This document shows, piece by piece, positions 36,180 through 44,337 of a stretch of 64,000 bases of DNA. This DNA comes from an uncultured Agathobacter sp. (GTDB taxonomy: Bacteria; Bacillota; Clostridia; Lachnospirales; Lachnospiraceae). A program made the translations under genes and the position numbers. The stretch lies in the NCBI GenBank assembly GCA_934365945.1, contig CAKRNE010000003.1, positions 178,262 to 242,261 on the forward strand, written 5' to 3'. Below the pieces are notes generated by a model. The model did no database searches. It had not been told where the DNA came from and was given only the letters and a program-made list of their open reading frames with translations. Each line of letters begins with the position of its first letter. Position 1 is the stretch's first letter.

Positions 36180-36239
36180 AAAAAGACTCCATGATTAATT
36201 ACTGTGTAAAATGTATACTGTAATTATATCATGAAGTCT
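36180..36239 (-). terminator. Terminator-like hairpin between chemoreceptor gene and addB, holding the addB RBS
   Basis: Arms 36228-36239 and 36184-36195 pair over 12 bases (AGACTTCATGAT with ATCATGGAGTCT, one G-T). The stem can extend by seven more pairs past one bulged base. Five T residues follow directly (36180-36184) and then the addB ATG at 36179. The 3' arm contains the addB GGAG. Confidence 0.75.
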
Positions 36240-36251
36240 CCTATTATTGAA
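36223..36251 (-). promoter_or_regulatory. Possible addB promoter within the hairpin
   Basis: A perfect TATAAT lies at 36223-36228, at the loop side of the 5' arm; the place 17 bases upstream reads TTCAAT (36246-36251), a weak -35. A transcript from here would lack the 5' arm and leave the addB ribosome binding site free. Confidence 0.35.
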
Positions 36252-36275
36252 TTACTTATTGTGCTTCAATTTGAT

Positions 36276-37949
36276 TTATTTAATTTTGAATCTTGAGGTA
36301 ATATTCTGTAATTCTGATGCAGAATCCTTACAGTTTGTAGAGCGCTCAAAGCTCTCGCTTGTAAGCTCAACTACCTCTGTTGTCTTGTTGGCAATATCAT
36401 TGATACCCACTGAGCACTCATTGATATTCTGGTTGATTGAATCCATAGAATCCGTTATGCGGCTTATCGCATTTCTAAGCTGCTCAACCTCGCCGTTTGC
36501 CTGATTCATGAAATCCTCGATGCTTCTTGCCACATCACTGTACTCATCAGATGATGTCATGAAAGCGTCATAGTCATTCATTACCTTGTTCTCAAGGAAG
36601 TCAAGTACATCAACCAGACATCCTGTGAGTGTCTCTACTGACGAATTAACCTGTGCAACGATTGTCACGATATTGGCACCGGTTGCTGTTGATTCTGCCG
36701 CAAGGTTTGCTATCTCACTGGCTACAACCGCAAAACCCCTTCCCTGATCTCCCGCTCTTGCTGCCTCTATTGAAGCATTTAAAGAAAGCAGGGTGGTCTC
36801 GTCTGCTATATCCTGAATTGCCTTTGCAAGCTCATTAATCTTTTCTACCTGCTTTGCATCTGTTATAGCTTTTTCAGATGTGTTCTTGATAGAATCATAA
36901 ACCTTAAGAGTTTCCTCTCTTGCACTGCTTGTTCTGGTATGGATAGCATTTGCCTTCTCCATGGCACCGGCTGTCAGGCTTGTTCCTTCGCTTATCTTGT
37001 TTGCCACCTCGATTGCATTGTTATTCATATTGAGGACACTGTTTGTAACCTCCTCTGTTGACTGTGAGGTTGACTCCATGCTAGCTGCAAGCTCCTCGTT
37101 AGTTGCCGAGTTGTTGGTCGAAGCATCTGTTACATTCTCAGATATGTCATACAGAGTATTTGAGTCGTTTACCAGCTTTCCTGATATTCCATTGAGCTCT
37201 GATATGATACCGTTTAGCTGTTCCTTCATTTTCTTTAAAGCGACACCCATGACACCGATTTCATCCTTAGTGATTGGGATTTCATGCTCATCTGTCATGT
37301 TAAGCTGAGAGATATCGTTGATAACTGCTGTAAGCTTTGTGATTGGCTTTGTAATCTTTCTTGTAACAAGAACACCTATTCCAACTGCCAGGATTACCAG
37401 TAAAACACCCATTATAAGTGATATTGTAGTGATTGTCGTTATAGGTGCAAGCACGTCTGACTTATCTGCCTCTACATATACTACCCAGTCATTTACCGTA
37501 CACATAAATGCGATATACTTGTCCTCGCCATCTACCTTGCATTCCTCAACCCTTGCAGTCTCCATGACTCCTGTTGAGTTGAGCTTATCGAGAACCCCCT
37601 GGATTACAGGATTGTTTTCCATCTTTTTGCCTATCATCTTAGGGTCGTCATGATAGACATATTTTCCATCCTTGTCTACCAGATATGCCTTACTTGAATC
37701 CATATCCTGGATACCGACATTGTAAAGTATATACTGCACCCTGACATCCATATTTACCTGATCAGTATCTCCGTAAAAGCTCTCATAAAGTGTGTTTGAT
37801 GCAGATACGCATGTATCATACAGATAATTCTCACACAGATTTACCACGTTCTTCTTCATTACGGTAAGAGAAACCGATAATATTGCCACAATAAGAACAA
37901 GTGAAGTTGTGGCAATAAGTGTTGCTACCTTTGCCTTTATAGTTTTCAT
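36276..37949 (-). CDS. Methyl-accepting chemotaxis protein with extracellular Cache-like sensor
   Basis: The 557-residue protein has a first membrane helix about 8-31, an extracellular sensor (about 35-168, with [21 protein letters not shown], typical of Cache folds), a second helix about 172-195, a HAMP domain about 196-250, and a long cytosolic signalling coiled coil with the hairpin tip at [20 protein letters not shown]. It reports ligand binding to CheA/CheW. The start is three bases after the stop of the solute-binding lipoprotein gene, and the GAGGAGG that serves as its ribosome binding site lies within the last codons of that gene. This coupling suggests the two proteins sense the same compound. 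Confidence 0.93.
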   Translation of the reverse strand: MKTIKAKVATLIATTSLVLIVAILSVSLTVMKKNVVNLCENYLYDTCVSASNTLYESFYGDTDQVNMDVRVQYILYNVGIQDMDSSKAYLVDKDGKYVYHDDPKMIGKKMENNPVIQGVLDKLNSTGVMETARVEECKVDGEDKYIAFMCTVNDWVVYVEADKSDVLAPITTITTISLIMGVLLVILAVGIGVLVTRKITKPITKLTAVINDISQLNMTDEHEIPITKDEIGVMGVALKKMKEQLNGIISELNGISGKLVNDSNTLYDISENVTDASTNNSATNEELAASMESTSQSTEEVTNSVLNMNNNAIEVANKISEGTSLTAGAMEKANAIHTRTSSAREETLKVYDSIKNTSEKAITDAKQVEKINELAKAIQDIADETTLLSLNASIEAARAGDQGRGFAVVASEIANLAAESTATGANIVTIVAQVNSSVETLTGCLVDVLDFLENKVMNDYDAFMTSSDEYSDVARSIEDFMNQANGEVEQLRNAISRITDSMDSINQNINECSVGINDIANKTTEVVELTSESFERSTNCKDSASELQNITSRFKIK

Positions 37950-37952
37950 AAA

Positions 37953-39296
37953 TTATTCCTCCTCACTGCCCTTTTGCTTTGCCCAGTCAGACTTGACAGT
38001 ATCTACAAGAGTATTCCAGTCCAGTTCACCCTCTGTGTAGCTTATCAGGTCACTTCCCAAATTATCCTTAAATTTCTGATTTGGGAATGTGACAAAGTTC
38101 CATGGAACCGACTTCTTAGAGCTGTCATTCATGTATTTGATAACCTCTACAGCAAGTGGATTTGACGGATATTCTGACTCCTTAAATGTATTAAACGGAG
38201 GAATAAATCCAAACTTTTCAGTCACAAATTTCTTTCCCTCTTTTGAGCTGTACAGCCACTCTAAGAAATCAACTGAAGCCTGTTTTTCTTCCTTTGTTGC
38301 CTGTGCATTGATACAGATATAATTCTCAGTTCCAATGCAAAGTCCCTGTGACTCCTCGCCATCCATGCCTGTATATATCGGCATATATTTGGCATCCTCT
38401 TCACTGACCACATTTCCGTCTGCACTTTCTATCTGTGACCAGCCCCAGTTACCATTCTGAACCATCGCCACCTTGCCCTGTGCAAACTCAGTCATCGAAT
38501 CTTCAACTGTCTTGCTTTTAAGGTCTGATATATCAGTACATGAATTGTTGATGTACAGATCAAAAACATTTTTAAACTCATCACTGTATGTAAAATCCAA
38601 GGTATCCAAATCCGACACATTCTTTTCCTGAAGCTCGTAGGTTACAGGGATATTCATCAGATGTGTGTGCCATCTCCAGCTCTCGCCCGGTGCAAGCGAT
38701 GTGGAGCCAAACACTCCCTCTATTCCAAGCTCACTCTTATGCGCCTGCATATCCTCCGCCACTTCCTTGAGTGCAGCAAAATTGTTTATCTCATCCATGC
38801 TCTTTATCTGGCTTGACTTGTCAGATAATGCAAAATACTTTTCCATAATTGCATTGTTGTAGATGATTCCATAGCCCTCAACAACGTAAGGTATGCCGTA
38901 TACACCCTTTCCGTCATCGCCGGTTACTGCCATGCTCTTATCCAAAAGCCATGAATACAGCTTTGTGTCAGATAAATCCATACAGTAATTTTTCCATTCA
39001 CTGTACTCAACCGGACCGTTTATCTGAAACATTGTCGGGTAATCCTTTTTTGCAAGCTCTGCTTTAAGTGTTCTCTCATGATTACCGTCTGCTGCGGTAA
39101 GAACCTTGAGCTTTACTCCGGTCTCCTTTTCATAGGCTGCTGAAACCTCCTCCCATACTGACTTTACCTCAGGCTTACAGCTTAGGAAGTATATCTGTGT
39201 GACCTTTTTTGCAGATGAACCAAATGAACATCCTGACATCATTGATACCAGCATTGCCATGGTCATAAGCAATGCCACAAATCTTTTCTTTTTCAT
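37953..39296 (-). CDS. Family 1-type sugar-binding lipoprotein (ABC solute-binding protein)
   Basis: The 447-residue protein has a lipoprotein signal (MKKKRFVALLMTMAMLVSMM, then SGC; lipid Cys 23). The rest shows the extracellular sugar-binding fold: VWEEVSAAYEKETGVKL, YGIPYVVEGYGIIYNN, FAQGKVAMVQNGNWGW, EASVD-like C-terminal helices. Such proteins deliver sugars or oligosaccharides to ABC permeases. No permease gene is next to it; the only close partner is the chemoreceptor. GGGAGG precedes the start. The ligand cannot be told from sequence. The 233-base gap upstream holds the purH terminator and AT-rich sequence with no promoter I would defend. Confidence 0.9.
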   Translation of the reverse strand: MKKKRFVALLMTMAMLVSMMSGCSFGSSAKKVTQIYFLSCKPEVKSVWEEVSAAYEKETGVKLKVLTAADGNHERTLKAELAKKDYPTMFQINGPVEYSEWKNYCMDLSDTKLYSWLLDKSMAVTGDDGKGVYGIPYVVEGYGIIYNNAIMEKYFALSDKSSQIKSMDEINNFAALKEVAEDMQAHKSELGIEGVFGSTSLAPGESWRWHTHLMNIPVTYELQEKNVSDLDTLDFTYSDEFKNVFDLYINNSCTDISDLKSKTVEDSMTEFAQGKVAMVQNGNWGWSQIESADGNVVSEEDAKYMPIYTGMDGEESQGLCIGTENYICINAQATKEEKQASVDFLEWLYSSKEGKKFVTEKFGFIPPFNTFKESEYPSNPLAVEVIKYMNDSSKKSVPWNFVTFPNQKFKDNLGSDLISYTEGELDWNTLVDTVKSDWAKQKGSEEE

Positions 39297-39445
39297 CCAT
39301 TTCCTCCCAATAAGTAATTTTTATAAATTTCACATAACTATTTTTAGTTAATTAAGTGTTTTATTAAAATATAGCACCTTTTTCTCATAAATACTAGTAC
39401 TTTTTGCATATTTGATTAGATAATTTTCGTTCACTGTCCATACAA

Positions 39446-39485
39446 CGCAAAAACGGCATGTATCCTGTTGGATTCACACCGTTTT
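39446..39485 (-). terminator. Rho-independent terminator after the AICAR formyltransferase gene
   Basis: On the minus strand AAAACGG (39479-39485) pairs with CCGTTTT (39450-39456), with an inner stem ATCC/GGAT and an AACA loop. The 3' arm ends in a T run. It lies 45 bases after the stop at 39530. Confidence 0.8.
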
Positions 39486-39529
39486 CTTAATTTCAATATA
39501 TAATTATATAATTCTCTTATGCCTTATGA

Positions 39530-40708
39530 TTAGTGATGGAAAAGTCTGATTCCTGTAAAGCTCATCACCATGCCGTACTTATTACATGTATCAATAACAT
39601 GATCATCTCTCACAGATCCACCCGGCTGGGCTACATACTTCACGCCACTCTTGTGGGCACGCTCAATGTTGTCACCAAATGGGAAGAATGCATCAGAGCC
39701 AAGTGCTACATCTGTATTCTTGTCAAGCCATGCTCTCTTCTCCTCTGCTGTAAATACGTCCGGCTTTACCTTGAAGAATTTCTGCCACTCGCCCTCTGCA
39801 AGCACATCCATGTAATCCTCACCGATATAAAGGTCGATAGTATTGTCGCGGTCTGCACGTCTGATACCATCCACGAACTGAAGTCCAAGCACCTGTGGAG
39901 ACTGGCGAAGCCACCAGTTGTCTGCCTTTGAGCCTGCAAGTCTGGTACAGTGGATACGAGACTGCTGTCCTGCTCCGATACCGATTGCCTGGCCACCCTT
40001 TACATAGCATACAGAGTTTGACTGTGTATACTTTAAAGTAATCATTGAGATTGCCAGATCAATCTTAGCCTGCTCTGTGAGCTCCTTGTTCTCTGTCACG
40101 ATATTTGAGAAGAAATCATCATCAATATGAAGCTCATTTCTGCCCTGCTCAAATGTGATGCCAAATACATCCTTTCTCTCGATAGGTGCCGGCTCATATG
40201 CCGGGTCAATCTCGATAACACAGTAATTGCCGTTTTTCTTAGCCTTTAAAATCTCAAGAGCCTCGTCTGTGTAGCCCGGAGCTATAACACCGTCAGATAC
40301 CTCTCTCTTGATTACAAGCGCAGTGCTCTTGTCACATACATCTGAAAGTGAAATAAAATCACCAAATGATGACATTCTGTCAGCACCTCTTGCTCTGATG
40401 TATGCATTTGCAAGCGGTGTAAACTCGATATCCATGTCATCAACCCAGTAAATCTTTTTCTCCACATCTGAAAGCGGCTGTCCGACTGCTGCACCTGCAG
40501 GCGAAACATGCTTGAAGGATGTTGCGGCCGGAAGACCTGTAGCCTTCTTAAGCTCTCTTACAAGCTGCCATCCGTTAAAGGCATCGAGGAAGTTGATATA
40601 TCCGGCTCTGCCGTTAAGCACCTTTATAGGAAGCTCTCCCTCCTTCATAAATATTCTGGCCGGTTTCTGATTTGGGTTACATCCGTATTTTAATTCATAT
40701 TCCTGCAT
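39530..40708 (-). CDS. purH: Phosphoribosylaminoimidazolecarboxamide (AICAR) formyltransferase, stand-alone
   Basis: The 392-residue protein contains only the transformylase half of PurH: ELKYGCNPNQKPAR at the N-terminus, AATSFKHVSPAGAAVG with the catalytic Lys-His, SNSVCYVKGGQAIGIGAGQQSR and SDAFFPFGDNIERAHKSGV. It converts AICAR to FAICAR with 10-formyl-tetrahydrofolate, in the cytosol, at the ninth step of purine synthesis. The usual fused cyclohydrolase domain is absent; that activity is supplied by the unrelated gene just upstream. Both genes lie behind the ZTP riboswitch, which senses the precursor of this enzyme's substrate pool. Confidence 0.94.
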   Translation of the reverse strand: MQEYELKYGCNPNQKPARIFMKEGELPIKVLNGRAGYINFLDAFNGWQLVRELKKATGLPAATSFKHVSPAGAAVGQPLSDVEKKIYWVDDMDIEFTPLANAYIRARGADRMSSFGDFISLSDVCDKSTALVIKREVSDGVIAPGYTDEALEILKAKKNGNYCVIEIDPAYEPAPIERKDVFGITFEQGRNELHIDDDFFSNIVTENKELTEQAKIDLAISMITLKYTQSNSVCYVKGGQAIGIGAGQQSRIHCTRLAGSKADNWWLRQSPQVLGLQFVDGIRRADRDNTIDLYIGEDYMDVLAEGEWQKFFKVKPDVFTAEEKRAWLDKNTDVALGSDAFFPFGDNIERAHKSGVKYVAQPGGSVRDDHVIDTCNKYGMVMSFTGIRLFHH

Positions 40709-40772
40709 TTTTCTGTTCTCCTGTTTTATATCTTCTGTTTTGTATATCTCACCGTTTATAAAATGTTTCTCG

Positions 40773-41486
40773 TTATTTGTTTTTGTTTACGATTCTGCTC
40801 TCATACTCGCCTGTTGCGATATCAATATATCTTACAAAAAGTGATACCTTATTGTCCTCGTTAAGGTTCTCCCATACCATATTGGTAAACTCGTCGATAT
40901 CTCCGTCGATATCTACCCATGTAGGCTCACCCTCAAAGCTTGGCAGTGGATTGCCATCGCCCATATATGTATGGATGAAATGTCCCTCTCCAGCAACCGG
41001 TGCTGAGTATGCAAATGTGTATCTGTTGCATGCATCAGGATTGCCGTTGTTGCTCTTTAAGATTGACATAGCGTAGTTGAACTCACCATTGTCAATATGC
41101 ATGATTCCTGAAATTCTAGGTGTATAGTTAGGAGCGTCAGGCTCAAACTCTCTTGTCCTTAATGCCTGCTCAAATGTCTGCTGCTTGTCCATCAGCTCAT
41201 AGATAGTATCTGTCTGGTCACCGTTTGTGACAATTGTCTTGTTGCCGAGCACTCTTACAGGTGCGTAAATGATAAGACTTGGATCCTCAAGCTTTGAAGG
41301 ATCAAATGCCTGTGTTCTGATGCCCTCGCCATCCTCTACAAATACTCTGTTGCGGCTGTTCTCGCTTCTGCCCATGATGAAGTATGCTGTCACAGCCTTC
41401 TTACCATCCTTTGTGCGTCCGATTACGATACCTCTGCCAGGGTATGTTGTGCTTGATAATTCCTTTGCTAATGATACTCTTTCCAT
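40773..41486 (-). CDS. purO: IMP cyclohydrolase (PurO/PF07826 type)
   Basis: About 237 residues beginning MERVSLAKELSSTTYPGRG, followed by AVTAYFIMGRSENSRNRVF, IYAPVRVLGNKTIVTNGDQT, GEFNYAMSILKSNNGNPDA and GEGHFIHTYMGDGNPLPSF. This matches the single-domain IMP cyclohydrolase family that closes the purine ring (FAICAR to IMP) in archaea and many Clostridia. I set the start at 41486 because GGAGG lies seven bases before it; longer frames upstream run into the riboswitch leader. It forms a two-gene unit with purH, 64 bases downstream. Confidence 0.9.
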   Translation of the reverse strand: MERVSLAKELSSTTYPGRGIVIGRTKDGKKAVTAYFIMGRSENSRNRVFVEDGEGIRTQAFDPSKLEDPSLIIYAPVRVLGNKTIVTNGDQTDTIYELMDKQQTFEQALRTREFEPDAPNYTPRISGIMHIDNGEFNYAMSILKSNNGNPDACNRYTFAYSAPVAGEGHFIHTYMGDGNPLPSFEGEPTWVDIDGDIDEFTNMVWENLNEDNKVSLFVRYIDIATGEYESRIVNKNK

Positions 41487-41548
41487 GTCATCCTCCATGT
41501 TTTTTAATAATGTGGTCTGCATCCCCAAATCTTTTTGGGCCTGCCGGA

Positions 41549-41684
41549 ATAAAAAAGACCGTCTGAACACACATATAAATATAAAGCTCTGCATGAAACT
41601 TATATTAAATGTGCGCCCAGACGGTCGGCAATCAACTGTTATACTCCATGTGGTTATCCACTTCCGTCAGTCATATAACTGTCT
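41549..41684 (-). promoter_or_regulatory. ZTP (pfl-motif) riboswitch with intrinsic terminator
   Basis: The RNA has the pfl/ZTP aptamer elements in order: a P1 stem (GTTATA 41674-41679 with TATAAC 41638-41643), GACTGACGGAAGTGG, the hairpin GTGG-ATAA-CCAC, ATGGAG, and the conserved block GCCGACCGTCTGGGC (41615-41629). The last block pairs with CAGACGGTC (41557-41565) to form a nine-bp terminator stem followed by six T (41551-41556). Ligand binding would keep GACCGTCTG in the aptamer and allow read-through into purO and purH. The 10-formyl-folate shortage signal ZTP fits exactly the step that needs 10-formyl-folate. The remainder of the 331-base gap holds the promoter and the long inverted repeat listed separately. 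Confidence 0.93.
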
Positions 41685-41686
41685 TT

Positions 41687-41715
41687 ATTTAAGCATGTAT
41701 TTTTGTCATTGTCAA
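41687..41715 (-). promoter_or_regulatory. Promoter of the riboswitch-purO-purH unit
   Basis: Perfect TTGACA (41710-41715) and TTAAAT (41687-41692) with 17 bases between; the expected start of RNA is just before the riboswitch P1 stem. Confidence 0.7.
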
Positions 41716-41730
41716 GTACCACTTTAAAAT

Positions 41731-41769
41731 AAGCATGTACTTATAAGTTATTCTTATAAGTACATGCTT
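41731..41769 (-). terminator. Perfect 16-bp inverted repeat after the DUF711-type gene
   Basis: 41731-41746 (AAGCATGTACTTATAA) is exactly complementary to 41754-41769, with a seven-base loop. On the minus strand it is followed by ATTTTAAAG, so it can work as a moderate terminator for the upstream run of genes. It also lies 16 bases before the -35 of the purO promoter, where a dimeric regulator could bind; motif AAGCATGTA recurs at 41691-41699, overlapping the -10. Confidence 0.65.
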
Positions 41770-41817
41770 GTAAACAATGCTTATTTATCTATCAATGCTT
41801 TATAATGCCATTATTTA

Positions 41818-43182
41818 CTAATTCTTAAAGCTGTGAATAGGTGCCGGGATTCTTCCTCCGCGGTTTACAAATGCATCACAAGAGAATCTGTTTACCGGCA
41901 TAACCGGTGCACTTCCAAGGAGTCCTCCGATTTCTACCACATCACCTACATCCTTTCCGATTGCAGGAAGCAGTCGACAGGCTGTTGTCTTCTGGTTTAT
42001 CATACCGATAGCCATCTCATCTGCGATAATTCCTGAAATTGTGGTGGCCTTTGTATCGCCAGGAATTGCAATCATGTCAAGTCCTACTGAGCATACACAG
42101 GTCATAGCCTCAAGCTTTTCAAGGGTAAGTGCGCCATCGTTTACGGCATCTATCATTCCCTGATCCTCGGATACCGGAATAAAGGCACCCGAGAGTCCGC
42201 CGACATATGAGGATGCCATGATACCGCCCTTTTTCACCTGATCGTTTAAGAGTGCAAGTGCTGCTGTTGTTCCCGGAGCTCCGGCTCTCTCTAAACCTAT
42301 CTCGCAGAGGATATCTGCTACAGAGTCTCCAATAGCCGGTGTAGGTGCAAGTGAAAGGTCTATGATTCCAAATGGCACTCCAAGCTTCTTTGAAGCCTCC
42401 TTTGCCACAAGCTGTCCTACTCGTGTAACCTTGAAGGCTGTCTTCTTGATTGTCTCACAGAGCACCTCAAAGTTCTCGCCTCTTACCTTTTCAAGAGCAG
42501 TCTTTACTACTCCCGGTCCGCTGACACCTACATTAATGATGGCATCAGCCTCTGTAACACCGTGGAAGGCTCCTGCCATAAACGGATTGTCATCAGGAGC
42601 ATTACAGAATACAACAAACTTGGCACAGCCTGATACAGGAAGGTGCTTTGTCACCTCTGCTGTCTCCTTTATCATCTCACCGATCAGCTTTACTGCATCC
42701 ATGTTGATTCCGGTCTTTGTGGAGCCAACATTTACAGAGCTGCATACGAGGTCTGTCTCAAGCATTGCCTGAGGGATTGATTTGATTAAAAGCTCATCTG
42801 CCTTTGTCATGCCCTTTGACACAAGTGCTGAGTATCCACCGATGAAGTTGACACCCACCTCTTTTGCTGCCTTGTCAAGAGTCTTTGCTATGGTAACAAA
42901 ATCCTCTGAGCTCTTGCATGCCGCACCGCCGACAAGGGCGATAGGTGTAACTGAAATACGTTTGTTTACGATAGGGATACAGTAGTTGTTCTCTATTTCT
43001 TTTCCTGTTGCTACAAGATCCTTTGCAAGTGTTGTAATCTTGTTGTAGATATTCTCATTTACCTTTGCAAGGTCTGAGTCTATACAGTCGAGCAGGCTGA
43101 TACCTAGTGTGATTGTACGCACATCAAGGTTTTCCTTCTCCACCATGTCATTGGTCTCAATTACTTCACCAATATTAATCAT
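41818..43182 (-). CDS. PFL family protein (UPF0210 / DUF711)
   Basis: The 454-residue protein matches the UPF0210/DUF711 family: [24 protein letters not shown] at its N-terminus, GFS-like [47 protein letters not shown], and [18 protein letters not shown]. Members are distantly related in fold to pyruvate formate-lyase but lack a proven reaction. It nearly always follows an ACT-domain gene, as it does here (43 bases), which points to a shared and amino-acid-regulated task. Cytosolic; no metal or radical motif that I can defend. Confidence 0.9.
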   Translation of the reverse strand: MINIGEVIETNDMVEKENLDVRTITLGISLLDCIDSDLAKVNENIYNKITTLAKDLVATGKEIENNYCIPIVNKRISVTPIALVGGAACKSSEDFVTIAKTLDKAAKEVGVNFIGGYSALVSKGMTKADELLIKSIPQAMLETDLVCSSVNVGSTKTGINMDAVKLIGEMIKETAEVTKHLPVSGCAKFVVFCNAPDDNPFMAGAFHGVTEADAIINVGVSGPGVVKTALEKVRGENFEVLCETIKKTAFKVTRVGQLVAKEASKKLGVPFGIIDLSLAPTPAIGDSVADILCEIGLERAGAPGTTAALALLNDQVKKGGIMASSYVGGLSGAFIPVSEDQGMIDAVNDGALTLEKLEAMTCVCSVGLDMIAIPGDTKATTISGIIADEMAIGMINQKTTACRLLPAIGKDVGDVVEIGGLLGSAPVMPVNRFSCDAFVNRGGRIPAPIHSFKN

Positions 43183-43225
43183 TTTAATGTTCTCCTTTAA
43201 CTGTGTATGACATTTTTACGCTAAA

Positions 43226-43510
43226 CTAGATTCGATGCATCATCTCAAAGATTTCTTCCTTCTGACACTTTATTGTTACACCAATTTCTTCTCCAAGTGC
43301 ATCAAGCTGGTCAGAAATCTCTGCAAATGAAGCTGTAGCATTTGCCATATCTACAATCATCATCATGTTGAAATATCCTGAAACGATTGTCTGTGAGATA
43401 TCAAGCACGTTTACACTGCCCTCTGACAGATATGTACATACCTTTGCGATGATTCCTACTGTGTCTTTTCCGACAACTGTGATGATTACTTTGTTCTTTG
43501 TGTTATCCAT
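43226..43510 (-). CDS. ACT domain protein (UPF0237)
   Basis: The 94-residue protein is one ACT module: KVIITVVGKDTVGIIAKVCTYLSEGSVNVLDISQTIVSG. ACT domains bind amino acids or similar small ligands; this family is a partner of UPF0210 proteins, encoded directly downstream here. An AGGAG lies upstream of the ATG at a rather long distance. Confidence 0.92.
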   Translation of the reverse strand: MDNTKNKVIITVVGKDTVGIIAKVCTYLSEGSVNVLDISQTIVSGYFNMMMIVDMANATASFAEISDQLDALGEEIGVTIKCQKEEIFEMMHRI

Positions 43511-43532
43511 AACAACTTATTCTCCTGTTCTC

Positions 43533-44336
43533 TTATTCTACGGCTATGCGGTCTGATGCCCCATCTCTCTTAGCCACATACATTGGGAAATCACTTGCCT
43601 TATATGGATTGTCTCCCATTGTGACCTCAAGTCTGACTGCCTCATACGCCAGCTTTTCGTAGTTGTTTTCTTTGCTAAGGTGTCCCAGTATTACTGAGCC
43701 AAATTTATCATGAAGAAGCTCGCATAATAACTGCCCGCTTCTCTCATTCGACAAATGTCCGCTGTCACCCATGATTCTGCGCTTGAGCGGATACGGATAC
43801 GCCCCTGTCTGGAGCATATTTATATCGTGATTGGCTTCAAGCAGCAGACCATCAAGGTTCTGAAGCTTTGAAACCAGTGTGTCATCATACGTGCCAAGGT
43901 CTGTCACGACCGCCATCGCATGATTTTCATTTTTAAACCTGTATGCGACAGGGTCAGCCGCATCGTGTGATATGTGAAGCGGCTCAAACTCTATATCGCC
44001 TATTGTAAAATCGACGCCTGCCTCAATAGGATGAAACAGCTCATCATCTATATTTCCAACGGATTTTGTGCATTTTATGGCACCAATTGTGGCTCTTGTG
44101 GCATAAATTGGAATATGATAGCGCCTCGCCATGACACCAAGCCCTGCAATATGGTCTATATGCTCATGTGTCACAAGAATGCCCTGCATATCTGTGGCAG
44201 TCATATCAAATTCATTCAGGCCATTTTCTATTTTCTTACCGCTGATGCCCGCGTCTATGAGCACATGGCAATCATCCGTGCCCACACATATACAGTTTCC
44301 ACTGCTGCCGCTGGCAATGCTGCATAATTCTAACAT
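43533..44336 (-). CDS. Metallo-beta-lactamase-fold hydrolase, WalJ/YycJ-like
   Basis: The 267-residue protein begins with CSIASGSSGNCICVG and has VTHEHIDHIAG (His metal ligands), VVTDLGTYDD, LEANHDINMLQTGAYPYPLKRRIMGDSGHLSN and VILGHLSKENN, the marks of the YycJ/WalJ group. This group is thought to act as a nuclease-type hydrolase linked to replication and cell-wall coordination. Here it is coupled to the FtsA-like gene (stop TAA and next ATG one base apart), not to walKR. Confidence 0.9.
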   Translation of the reverse strand: MLELCSIASGSSGNCICVGTDDCHVLIDAGISGKKIENGLNEFDMTATDMQGILVTHEHIDHIAGLGVMARRYHIPIYATRATIGAIKCTKSVGNIDDELFHPIEAGVDFTIGDIEFEPLHISHDAADPVAYRFKNENHAMAVVTDLGTYDDTLVSKLQNLDGLLLEANHDINMLQTGAYPYPLKRRIMGDSGHLSNERSGQLLCELLHDKFGSVILGHLSKENNYEKLAYEAVRLEVTMGDNPYKASDFPMYVAKRDGASDRIAVE

Positions 44337-44337
44337 G

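Noticed and set aside
41487..41594. Longer N-terminus for the IMP cyclohydrolase
   Set aside because: The extra codons lie in the riboswitch terminator region and the GGAGG site supports the ATG at 41486.
41731..41769. CRISPR repeat or transposon end
   Set aside because: Only one palindrome with no spacers, no target duplication and no transposase gene.
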